Positions 54,620 to 64,000 of a DNA stretch of 64,000 nucleotides are shown piece after piece; the first letter of the stretch is position 1, and every line of letters starts with the position of its first letter. Source of the stretch: Entomortierella parvispora. Taxonomy: Eukaryota; Mortierellomycota; Mortierellomycetes; Mortierellales; Mortierellaceae. A program made the position numbers and the translations under genes. The notes under the pieces are model-generated. The model was given only the letters and a program-made list of their open reading frames with translations, was not told the DNA's origin and searched no databases. The DNA is taken from contig OY752142.1 of the NCBI GenBank assembly GCA_963573315.1, positions 3,162,001 through 3,226,000 on the forward strand, written 5' to 3'.

Positions 54620-54708
54620 TGATTCAGGGTGATGGTATAGGGTTGAAGTCAAGAGCAACAGTGCAGTGCATTGCCGCGATGCAGAACAACGACCGACTTC
54701 GTACACGT

Positions 54709-54714
54709 CACGTG
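54709..54714. promoter_or_regulatory. CACGTG box in the SmF/TAF8 divergent promoter
   Basis: CACGTG sits within CACGTCACGTGAG, about midway between the two start codons at 54619 and 54873. Confidence 0.4.
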
Positions 54715-54872
54715 AGAAACAAGCCACAAAATACAACCCGCCAACGCCTGGCGCCCTTCACCTGTGTTCTGCTTCGCATCTCTCTTCGCCTTTACGAACC
54801 AACGTAAGGAGGCAAGCAGCAAACTACCAACTCATCGACCATCTCCTCAGGTGACAGGAAACAGCGTACGCA

Positions 54873-56391
54873 ATGTCGGACATCATTGCCACCTTCCCCA
54901 AGACGTCCTCGCCTGCCGTCAACACAAGCAGCTCACATGCGTCAAGGCCCCCAATGGCTCGACAGGCGTCCACACGAACCATTCAGCACCGTTCTTCGCG
55001 ACAGGCTCAAACGCCAGCTCATGCCATGGACAGCGCCACAGCCGAGGCGACGTGCAAAAAGCTTGTATCTGTGCTGGCACTCGCAGCTGGATTCGAAGGC
55101 ATCACTGCCTCTGCGTTAGAGTCACTTACTCGCTCATTCGAAAATTGTAGGTTCACTGGAGTAGCCATCCCACCTATTGAGCCGACCAAGCTGCAGAGCT
55201 CATTATTCACATTGGAGTCTCTATTAATCCACCCTTGCCCTCCTTTGCTTCTCATCAAACAGATACCCAACAAATGTACTCTATTGCACATTCATTTGCC
55301 GAACTCGCAGGACGCACACGACCGAACATCCACGATCTCCAGCAAGCCTTCGCCGACATGAATTTGAATCCAGCGAGTCTGGAATCGTATGCCAGGAAGG
55401 CCTCTCATTCAAGTATGTATCTTGTATATCATAGTCGAGCTGATGTGTGCTGGAGAAAGACTGCACATGTATTGATTTGGTCCAACTGATTTGCTTTTCA
55501 AAATAATAATAGGCACGCCACTTTTGCGAGGACCACTGCAGGAGACACTGGCAAAGAAAGAACAGAAAAAAGAGACAAAGACCGATCTATTGGATTCGGA
55601 TATTGAAGACAACTCTGATAGTGAAGATGAAGATGAGAAAGAGAAGCAGGCTGCTGGACCGAAAAGCGCGAAAGTAACAGCACGGACTATCGTACCTGAT
55701 CATCTACCAGCGTTCCCAAGCAAACACTCTTACAAGCAAACTCCCGTAAGATCATCTTTTATTTTCTGTTGGGAACCCCACTCTCTATATTCCAAATATC
55801 TCTGAACTGAACCATTTTTTGGGTACTCCCTTTTTTTAGGTATTTGTTGCAAGGCCTACAGATCCTCAAGCTATCCGGGAATTAAACGCAGAACAATCAC
55901 GGCTGGTGGAAACAAATTTGAAGCGATTGATGGCGGCTGAGAACAAGGTGGCAATGGCAGCACATAAGGACACGTTACAGCAAGACCTTCCGGTGGCGGA
56001 CTTGATGACGACGATCAAGGAAGAGAACTTTGAGGAGGCTGAATCTCAAGATCTTAGAGAGTTGCGAGCGCGGACGAAATTGGAAGTGCTCCCTGTCGTC
56101 AACTATGAGTATTCAAAACGGACGTCCAGTTCGGTTATTCGAGAGCCAGATTCCAAGAGTCATTCTGATCTGACAGGCGGTGATGCGGATGTCCAGCCTG
56201 GCAGTGGAAAAGGAAATAAGGCGGAATGGCGAAAGGAGAGGCGGAGGCTGCGCAAGGAGCAGAATGGCGTTTTAGAAGAGATGGAGTTGAATAATGGCAC
56301 TCACAAGCGGATACGGTCTGATAACAATCAAGGCGCTCGGTCGTTTTCATCACTACATAGTAGTAACATGGATTTGGATCGCCAGCAATAA
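54873..56391 (+). CDS. TAF8: TAF8-like TFIID subunit
   Basis: Taf8 pairs by histone fold with Taf10 in the general transcription factor TFIID. Exons are 54873-55146, 55263-55412, 55513-55745 and 55840-56391, in phase, giving 402 residues. A Ser/Thr-rich N-terminus precedes the bromodomain-associated histone fold (about residues 60-140): SVLALAAGFEGITASALESL, then YTQQMYSIAHSFAELAGRT and RPNIHDLQQAFADMNLN. Downstream is the TAF8 C-terminal signature VPDHLPAFPSKHSYKQTPVF. Between them is an acidic segment (DSDIEDNSDSEDEDEKEK). The C-terminal third is charged and Lys/Arg-rich (EWRKERRRLRKEQ), a probable nuclear localisation region. It is tail-to-tail with the kinase gene, stops 118 bp apart. Confidence 0.88.
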
Positions 56392-56509
56392 ATCTGCAAG
56401 TAGCGTTCAATATCAAACGGCATGGTTCAAAAAAAAAGTATTTGGGGGGAAACGAGGTTTTTATGATAAAAAATGCGAAGATTGAGATGGGAGGAATGCA
56501 AATGATGAA

Positions 56510-59500
56510 CTATACGGCCATGGCAGTCGGCTGTCGTCTCGCAAGTTGCTCCTGGTATTCAACCGTGCGGGCTTCAGGGGCAGGCACCTGGTGCTTGGCA
56601 CGACGGTTTAACAATGTGGCCTGGTTCATGTTCAGTTCAAAGCCTGCACGACGACGTCGGCTGTTGCTGGGATTCGGACTTGATCCCACTGTGGAGGCGG
56701 ATGAACTGGTACTCATATGGCCAGTAGGGTGAGAGGATGCAGAGACCATGTGATGTTCAGGAATGGCAAGACCTGCAAGTTGTTGCTGCCGCAAATACGT
56801 CTGATGTTTCTGTGCTGCCATCTCTTCCTGTGCTCGCTGATACTCCTGCTGCTGTCGGTAGAGATTGTTTCGATCTTGGGCTTTTGCAATGTTGTTGAGT
56901 CGCACATTGCCCATCTGGGCAGCCATAGAATCCTCCTCGCTCATGGCTGAGCCAGAGGAACCATCAGACATGTGTCCGTCTTGTTCCTCCTCCTCTTCGT
57001 TCAATTGGGACATGAAAGCCTGGCGCAATCGAGCGTCTCCCTGAGTACCTGCAGCATGGCGACGACGGGTCTCCTCCTCCATGCGGTGCACAGCGTTCGA
57101 GATATCAAATACTTCACGCAATCCAACACCAGGTGAAAGTGGGTTCTCGGCTCTTCTTTTGTAAGGGGTTCTTGGTGCGCCATAATCCGGCGTCATTGCT
57201 ACAACATTAGCCAAACGCTTGTTCTCGGCAAAGGCTGGGGAAGCGATCGAGATCTCTGAGGCAACCCCACCCAAAGCCTCAGAGTCATTTGCGTACATGG
57301 ACTGCTCGCCCGCTCGAACCCAAGGGTGGGCTAAGAATTGGTCAATGGTATATCTCTTGGCGGGATCAACGCAAAGGAGATGAGTAACCAGGTCTTTGAC
57401 TAATATTGAAATAAAAAGGTCCAAAAGTTATTTTTTTAAGACAAAAAATGTTCATGGGTCAAAAGGTACAAGAGATTGGTCAATTGGACACTTACCATCG
57501 GCAGAAATTTCATCCCACCATGGACTCAGGAAAGTGTACTGTCCTTGCGCCACCTTCTCTGTCAGAGCCTGGATGCTCTCGTCGTAGAAAGGAGGAAATC
57601 CGCAGAGAAGGGTATAGAGCACACAACCCATGGCCCACATGTCAACCGATTTGGAGTAACGCTCGTCCTTGACAATCTCGGGTGCCGTGTATCCGACTGT
57701 TCCGCAGGGCGTCATCGTCTGCGAATCCCAAACGACCTTAGAAAGACCAAAATCAGCAATCTTGACCCGTCCAATTCCACCACCACCGACACCTGGTTGG
57801 AAAATTCCTTCGTCCTCCTTTTCGTCATCGTCTGAGGGTCGGTAGCCGGGTGGGGAGGGGATAATGGGGATGGGCTCAAAGAGAATGTTCTCAGGTTTGA
57901 TGTCACGGTGAATCACACCTTTTTCCTCGTGCAAGTACCGGATTGCTTGAGCGACCTGAACAATGACGTGGCGTGTGAGCTCCTCTGAGAAGTAAGTGAG
58001 TTTAACGATCCTATGAAAGAGCTCTCCTCCAGGCGCCAGTTCCAGTACGAGGAAGTAATGATCATCTGATTCTGAGAACTCGTGCAACTCTACGATGCCT
58101 GGATGCTTCAGCTGCCGCATGATCTGGACCTCCTTGAGGATATTGGCACGCTGGAGTGAGACAGAGGGGAAAGCGGAGAAGAGTGGGGCGTGAGAAACTC
58201 TGTTGGATAGGTTTGCAGACAGCCGCTGTCGGGGGCTGATGATAACGATTGCATCATGGCGAAAGATTAAGGTCCCTCCTTACCTCGGTGACGCGGGGTT
58301 TCTTTTTCATGTCCTTGTGCAGATGCTTGTTCTATGGACGAGAGGGTAGTAGAGCAAGGAGCGCATGAACAACGATGTTTCGGTTCTGTCTTGAACAATA
58401 ATGAAATGGCAGCTAGATCGGGCTTGGAGTCTTACCTGATGGGCATTCATGTCGTACTTGCGGACAATCTTGACAGCGACAAGAGCCCCTGTCTTGGAGT
58501 CGCGCGCTTTGTAGACGTTGCTGAAAGCACCACTGTTTTTTTTCAAAGAGAGCAGAGAATTGGTCAGTGGTTGTGTCAGTTGGTGTTTAGCCAACGATGA
58601 CCAAAAGAAGAAACACTCCAATGGCCCGCACAGGCCAAAGACGACTTGGCTACCAAGAACATACTACATGAACACGCTAATATTTCCCTCCCTTTTTTGT
58701 CTCCCTCAACGAACAGATAGAGTGTTAAAGCCAGCGCTGGCCCCTGCTTAGTCGAAGAGGTGGTATCAAGGAGGGCCGAGGCGTAGTGCAGTCTCGAATC
58801 CGCCCCCATGACGACACTGCTCAATCACAGACCGGGAGTGATGGTCTCCGTGGTAACACAACAGTTGCACACGGCGTGCAAGAAACCAAAGGGCGAGCTC
58901 TCGCTTCCCACTCATGCTCACAATGGTATCCTTTTTTTCATCCAGATGCTGTCCTTCCTTCTTTCCTTCAACCGTGCATGCTGAACGTGCATCGGGAGAG
59001 AAAGAGCAACGACTGTCGCACTGTTTGCCGCACGCTTTCCTCCCCCCCCCCCTTTGCATGTGGAATTCAATGCTCTTTCCTTCCCCTCCATCCTCAAGAG
59101 CGGGATCACAAGAGCGGGATAGTACGAGCAGAAGAGAAAAGGAAAAAGATGACTTACTCTCCCATCTTTTCGACAAGGGTGTATCGCTCCAGGCCTGGGT
59201 AGTAAGGTAGTTTGCTTCGTTGCTCATTCTCTTCTGCGATCATTCTCGAGGCCGCTTCGGTGTTGTTGTTGCTGTACTCGAACCCTGTTGCGATCTGCTG
59301 AGTCTGATATTGCTGCTGCTGCTGCTGCTGCTGTTGTTGTTGTTGTTGCTGTTGTTGTTGCTGCTGGTGTTGTTGCTGCTGGTGGTATCGGTCCTCTGGA
59401 GGGGTGGTCGGAGGGGTTGCAACCGAGGCGACAGTAAAGTGTTGGACCGAGGGAATGGCGTGTTGCTGTTGTTGGTGGTGGTGACCAAGAGAGTCGTTGG

Positions 59501-59723
59501 AGGTGTCCATCCGGGTGTCCTCGTATTGCTGGTTGTGATATTGTTGCTGGTCCTTGTTGGATTGCGAGTTTAGGGAAGTGGTGTTCATGGCGGCAGAAGT
59601 GGCGAATTTGGAGGAGGAAGAGGTCAAGGGAGAAGAGTGGGTCGATCGTGCCTCGCGAGCGTGCTGTCTTTTCTTACTGCCGTTTCTAATAAAGTTCTTT
59701 AGCTGTGAGAGTAGAGGAGCCAT
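56510..59723 (-). CDS. Ser/Thr protein kinase, Rck2/Srk1 (CaMK group) type
   Basis: Rck2/Srk1 kinases act downstream of stress MAP kinases. Exons on the minus strand are 59723-59158, 58532-58436, 58331-58284, 58150-57496 and 57399-56510, in phase, giving 751 residues. The N-terminal 175 residues are disordered and include a run of 19 Gln, one His and four Gln (codons 59366-59310 and neighbours). The kinase domain shows the Gly-loop KMGDGAFSNVYKA, catalytic Lys in VAVKIVRKYD, HRDIKPENILFEP, KIADFGLSK and activation loop TPCGTVGYTAPE. A Pro/Gly/Asp-rich insertion of about 35 residues between HRDIKPEN and DFG is typical of the Rck2/Srk1 branch. A long C-tail rich in Ser, Gln and Arg includes RTPYKRRAENPLSPG, with possible proline-directed sites. 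Subfamily placement is by pattern, not phylogeny. Confidence 0.87.
59310..59366 (-). repeat. CAG/CAA trinucleotide tract encoding polyglutamine
   Basis: Nineteen uninterrupted Gln codons (mixed CAG and CAA) lie in the N-terminal region of the kinase gene. Another four lie just beyond a His codon. Confidence 0.85.
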
Positions 59724-59826
59724 CTGCAGGTCGTGCGGACAGAAGAACAGAAGAGGGGGTGAGAGGATGAATATATGTGGCGAAAACTGCAGCACGGGAA
59801 GAAGGGCGAAGGAGAAGGAGAAGAAG

Positions 59827-59862
<36 letters not shown>

Positions 59863-61065
59863 AAAGAGAAGGAAAAGAAAGTCGGGAAAAGACAAAAGGC
59901 GCCGCCTTGATCAGCACGCAGAGATGAGTGAGAAACACAGAAACACACGCCGACGGAGAAGGACCGACGGAGAACCAAGGACTGTTGAGAGCAGTGCGGT
60001 CATTGCTGGTGCTGCTGCGGGCATTGGGCATTGGTGCTGCACCCAGTCTCGGCCAGTCAGCGAGCGAGTCCCTGGATTCCCATCGACACCACACCAGAGG
60101 GTGTCGAATGGTGTCGAATCAGTGTTGGACGTTGCTCGTTGCAACCTCACCTCCTCTTCTCTTCTGTCCATGCAATTGCCTCCACCGTTTTCATTTCTTG
60201 CTAGACCCATCTCTTTGACCACCAACCTCAGTCAACCTCTCTGTCGTCATCCATGACAACATCTTTGTCTGGTATTTCGTCGAGTTTGCCAAACCTCACT
60301 TCTGTTTGATCTTGCCCTCTCTTGGAGGTCGCGGCGGGAAGCGTGCCATTGAGGACACAACGACGTGCGGACGTGCTCAGACGTGGACGGAGAGACAGCA
60401 TGCCAAACGTGGCGGGGTGGTCATCCGGCGAAGCTGCTCTCTTCATCCAGATGACAGGCAACGGGCGAGGGTAATGAAATTCTGCCGGTTGCCACCAAAG
60501 CGACATCCCAGTCCCCGAATCTCTGAACCCAGCCACCTCCCCTTCCTTCCCGTTCGTGGCCCAAGCAGACGAGCAGACAAACAGCAAAGTTGAATGATGG
60601 CCCAGGGTCCAGCTCGCGCACAGAAGACAGCACAGATAGGCCGACAGACCCGAGCTCCTGCCCGCCTTTCACATGGTAGGTGGATCGATCGGCGCCTGTC
60701 CGTGCCAAGCAAGGAAACATCGACAAGAGCAAGAGAAAGAAAAAAAGGAATTGAACCCGTTAAAGCAACTTTTTGAACCCCAAGAGATTGGCTCTACCGC
60801 ACCGCACGAAATCTTCCCCCTCCACGGTTGACGTGCTCTTGCTGGGGGAAGCGAACCTTCTTTTGCGTCCACTCTCGGCTTGCTTGACATGCAATAAAAG
60901 GACAAGTCCATCCACCACCACCACCCTCTTCTTCATTCCATTCCTTCGTTCACCCCCACATCCTTCTCTTCACTTGTCCCTCTTCGCCACCCACTTCCCT
61001 TTCCTGCCTTCTTTCTTCCATCCCTTCTTCTTCGTCCCCTTCCTCTTCAACCGATACGCCACCAA
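59724..61065. other. Divergent promoter region between the kinase and acyl-CoA oxidase
   Basis: About 1.3 kb with a GAGAGA purine tract at 59833-59865. A TATA-like AATAAAAGG at 60893-60901 lies about 170 bp before the acyl-CoA oxidase ATG. No gene is supported. Confidence 0.5.
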
Positions 61066-63565
61066 ATGTCCCACCCTGCCGCTTCCCTGCGCCTTGGCTC
61101 TGTCCAGGGTCACTTCCAGATGGCCCCCTGTGCTGCCCAAGAAGAACCTCGTGTCAAAACGTAAGAACGTTGTCCCCAGATCCGCACAACTTGTCTGTTT
61201 TTAATCACTTGTTTAACAGTGTTCCTTGTGATCGCGACATCATAGTCCAATGGAGTCTATGACTGAGGAGAGAGAGAAGGCAACCTTTGACGTTCGCGAA
61301 CTGACGTACTACCTCGATGGAGGTGAAAAGTTCACAAAGGTAAAGAAAAACTGGCCCCCTGTTGTGCTTTGGCACGAAGAAAGCCGTGGGAACCGCGCTT
61401 TATCAGATAAAAAAAGAACTAATAGCATCAATTTTGATAGGTCAGGGAAAAGTTCATGATGGAGCTTGAGCGCGATCCTACCTTCAGAATGCACGACATG
61501 TATGATTTGACCAAGGACCAGATCAGAGAGCGCACCATGGAGAAAGTATGAAAACTTGCAAACAAAACCGGGCCGCCATGGGCTGCTTCCAGACAATCTG
61601 CTCGAAATTGCCGTTTGTCACTTTATGAGCTTTGTAACAGCTGAATGTTCAAACCCCCCTAACCTATCTGCTTCCGTTCTTCATGTCCGACCGTACACGT
61701 ACTTTGATCTCCAGTTCCGCACAATTGTCCACTACGTCTCAGCCGAGCCTGTGCCCATCTTCACGATGCGCATGCAGACCATTTCATTGATCGATCCTGG
61801 CTTTTGGACCCGCTTCGGAGTCCACTTTGGTCTCTTCTTTGGCGCTCTTCGTGGGTCTGCCACGTCTTCCCAGTTCTCTCACTGGGTCTCTAAAGGCGCC
61901 TTGGCTTTGAATGGCATGGTTGGATGCTTTGCCATGACTGAGCTTGGTCATGGATCCAACGTTGCTGGACTCGAGACCACGGCGACTTTTGATGAGGCCT
62001 CTGATCAATTCATCATCCACACCCCTACCATTACCGCCACCAAGTGGTGGATCGGAGGAGCGGCTCACACCGCTACCCACACTGTGGTCTTTGCCCAGCT
62101 CATCATTCGTGGCAAGCGATATGGAACAAAGTCCTTCGTGGTCCAACTTCGTGATCCCAAGACCTACACTCTCATGCCAGGTGTCAACATTGGCGATATC
62201 GGAAAGAAGATGGGCCGTGATGGCATTGACAACGGCTGGATTCAGTTCACAAACGTTCGCATTCCTCGTACCAACATGTTGATGAAACACACAAAGGTGT
62301 CGCGTTCTGGAGATGTCAAGGAACCCCCCATGGCTCAATTGACCTACGGTGCTTTGATCCAGGGACGTGTGGCTATGGTTGTGGACTCTGGCAACATTTC
62401 CAAGAAGGCTGTGACGATTGCCGGTCGCTATGCTGCTGTTCGTCGCCAGTTCTCGTCCAACCCCCACGATGTTCAGGAGACCAAGCTCATCGACTACGCC
62501 ATCCACCAGTACCGTTTGATGCCTCTTCTTGCCCAGGCATACGCCTTCCACTTTACTGGAGTCGAGACCAACAAGCTGTATGATGCCTTAATGGATCAGC
62601 TCGAGGGATCTCAGCCAGATGATGCTGGTTTGCAGGATGTCATCGAGACTCTCAAGGAGACGCACGCCACCTCGGCGGGACTGAAGGCCTTCTGTACTTG
62701 GTCGACCTTGAACGCCATTGAGGCCTGCCGTCAAACTCTTGGAGGTCACGGATACTCTGCGTACACTGGTCTAGCTAGTACTTATAACGACTTTGCGGTC
62801 CACTGCACTTGGGAAGGAGACAACACCATTTTGACCCTTCAGTCGGGACGATACCTTGTCAACTGTTACCGCGAGGCCTTGGCCGGAAAAACTCAGCCAG
62901 AAGGAGTCAGCTACCTCAATCACATGGACAGCCTCTTGAACCAAGGATGTGCCGTCAAAACCAACGAGGAGATCCTGACCTTTGACATTATTCAGCAAGC
63001 CTGGGGTGTCGTCACTGCGAACGTAGTGAAGAAGGCTGGCGATGACTTTGAGGCGTGCTTGAAGCAGGGCATGAACCCGGAGGGTGCTTACGAAGAGTGC
63101 TCCCAGGCTCGTCTGGCCGCCGCCAAGATCCATTCTTTCGGTTATGTCTTCCGTCGTTTTGCGGACGCTGTCAAGAATGCTCCTGAAGGACTGAGGGCAG
63201 TCTTGACAAAAGTCTGCCTCCTGTATGGACTGTATTCGATTGAGCAGAACGCCGGTTTCTTTTTGCAGTACCGTTACTTTACGCCATCACAGATGGACTA
63301 TGTTCGTGCGCAAGTCAATGTGTTCTGTCGTGAGGTCCGTCAGGAGTATATTCCTTTGATAGACGCGTTCAACTACTCGGATTACATGATCAACTCGCCT
63401 TTGGGTGTTTATGATGGCAATGTGTATGAGAAGTACTTTGACCAGGTGAAGCGCCAGAACCCTGTTGGACGGGAGCACCCATACTTGCCCATGATGCAGA
63501 CGCTTCTCACCCGCAGTATCGAGGACGACGAACCCCTCGAGGATGACGACGATGATGACGAGTAA
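61066..63565 (+). CDS. Acyl-CoA oxidase (peroxisomal beta-oxidation, first step)
   Basis: Acyl-CoA oxidase oxidises fatty acyl-CoA to trans-2-enoyl-CoA with FAD and reduces O2 to H2O2. Exons are 61066-61160, 61246-61339, 61441-61545 and 61715-63565, in phase, giving 714 residues. The family length is about 650-700. Motifs include the FAD/substrate site GCFAMTELGHGSNVAGLETT, then ATKWWIGGAAHTATHTVVFA, MGRDGIDNGWIQF and LTYGALIQGRVAMV. Further on is CRQTLGGHGYSAYTGLASTY, followed by the catalytic-Glu region CTWEGDNTILTLQSGRYLV. The C-terminus is a run of Asp/Glu (EDDEPLEDDDDDDE) with no SKL-type PTS1, and no obvious PTS2 is visible at the N-terminus. Import may use another route. PEX2, a peroxisome import factor, lies at the opposite end of the window. 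Confidence 0.95.
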
Positions 63566-64000
63566 TCCTAAGGCACTATACCACATACTTTCATTCCTTG
63601 CCACACAAGAAATAAAACGCGAGGCTTGTATTTTTAATAAACGCAGATATCTTCTCCAACCTCTTCCTCCTTCTTCCAAGGTTGATCGCGTACTAGAGCG
63701 AACTTCCCTCCTTCACATTATCCTTTCGCGCGCCGGCCATGTTTCCCTACGCTTCAGGCTTTATTCCTGTAATTTCACGCGCGAAAGGGACCATCACAGG
63801 GCGGTAGGACCATGTTGAGTAACGGTACTGTACCTCAAACTACTCAAACGAGGGCGCGTGTCTTGTGTTCAAACGCGCAGAGCATAGCACTTCCGCAACA
63901 GCTTCGGGAAGACGTGTGTTCGCTCTCAAGAGACATTTCTACCTCGCCACTCCACCTTGATGTTGGTTATTGACAGGGCGAGAGCTGCCATCTTGTCTTG
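63566..64000. other. 3' flank of acyl-CoA oxidase to the right edge
   Basis: A 435-bp region with several GCGCGC/CGCGCG words near 63727-63785. I see no coding signal. A neighbouring gene may begin beyond the edge. Confidence 0.45.

Overview
This is nuclear DNA from a filamentous fungus. Most genes are split by short GT-AG introns (roughly 60-150 nt) and have compact divergent or convergent spacing. The gene set is eukaryotic and fungal: a chitin deacetylase, GPI-anchored wall proteins, a Dma1-type FHA-RING ligase, a Git1-type permease pair, a Rck2/Srk1-type kinase, and diphthamide, TFIID, HOPS and ESCRT-I subunits. The gene style and protein sequences look most like Mortierellomycotina (Mortierella and relatives). 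That placement is my inference from memory of protein families, not a database result.

Layout, left to right. 1-3317: two genes on the minus strand, the N-terminal part of HOPS subunit VPS41 (running off the left edge) and the peroxisomal RING peroxin PEX2. 3734-4205: a tiny single-pass membrane protein. 5499-8301: two divergent cell-surface genes, a GPI-type chitin deacetylase and a small secreted GPI-type protein. 9693-16732: a convergent pair, an FHA-RING ubiquitin ligase with an unusually large first intron and a DMT-superfamily transporter. 16733-31221: a sparse, accessory-looking stretch with long gene-free regions, one secreted lipase, two tandem Git1-like permeases and several families of local repeats. 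31222-40532: importin-11/Kap120, an ABC-F ATPase and an unidentified gene, all on the minus strand. 42948-63565: a dense housekeeping block: DPH2, ASF1, mitochondrial uS12, VPS28, a Q/G-rich orphan, HSP90, a small orphan, Sm protein F, TAF8, a Rck2/Srk1-like kinase and acyl-CoA oxidase.

Functional themes. PEX2 and acyl-CoA oxidase belong to peroxisome assembly and beta-oxidation. VPS41 and VPS28 act in endolysosomal trafficking. ASF1, TAF8 and SmF act in chromatin, transcription and splicing. The lipase, permeases, chitin deacetylase and GPI protein face the environment. I see no bacterial-type operon, no CRISPR array, no intact transposon, and no rRNA or tRNA gene that I can support.

The non-genic parts hold the least explained material: an 18-bp perfect palindrome of CACGTG boxes, a duplicated hairpin element downstream of the chitin deacetylase, an interrupted inverted repeat upstream of the lipase, and a minisatellite plus a 58-bp tandem repeat family at 30.1-31.0 kb. 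All exon borders were read by eye from splice signals and reading-frame continuity. They are consistent in phase for every gene listed, but no transcript evidence was available.
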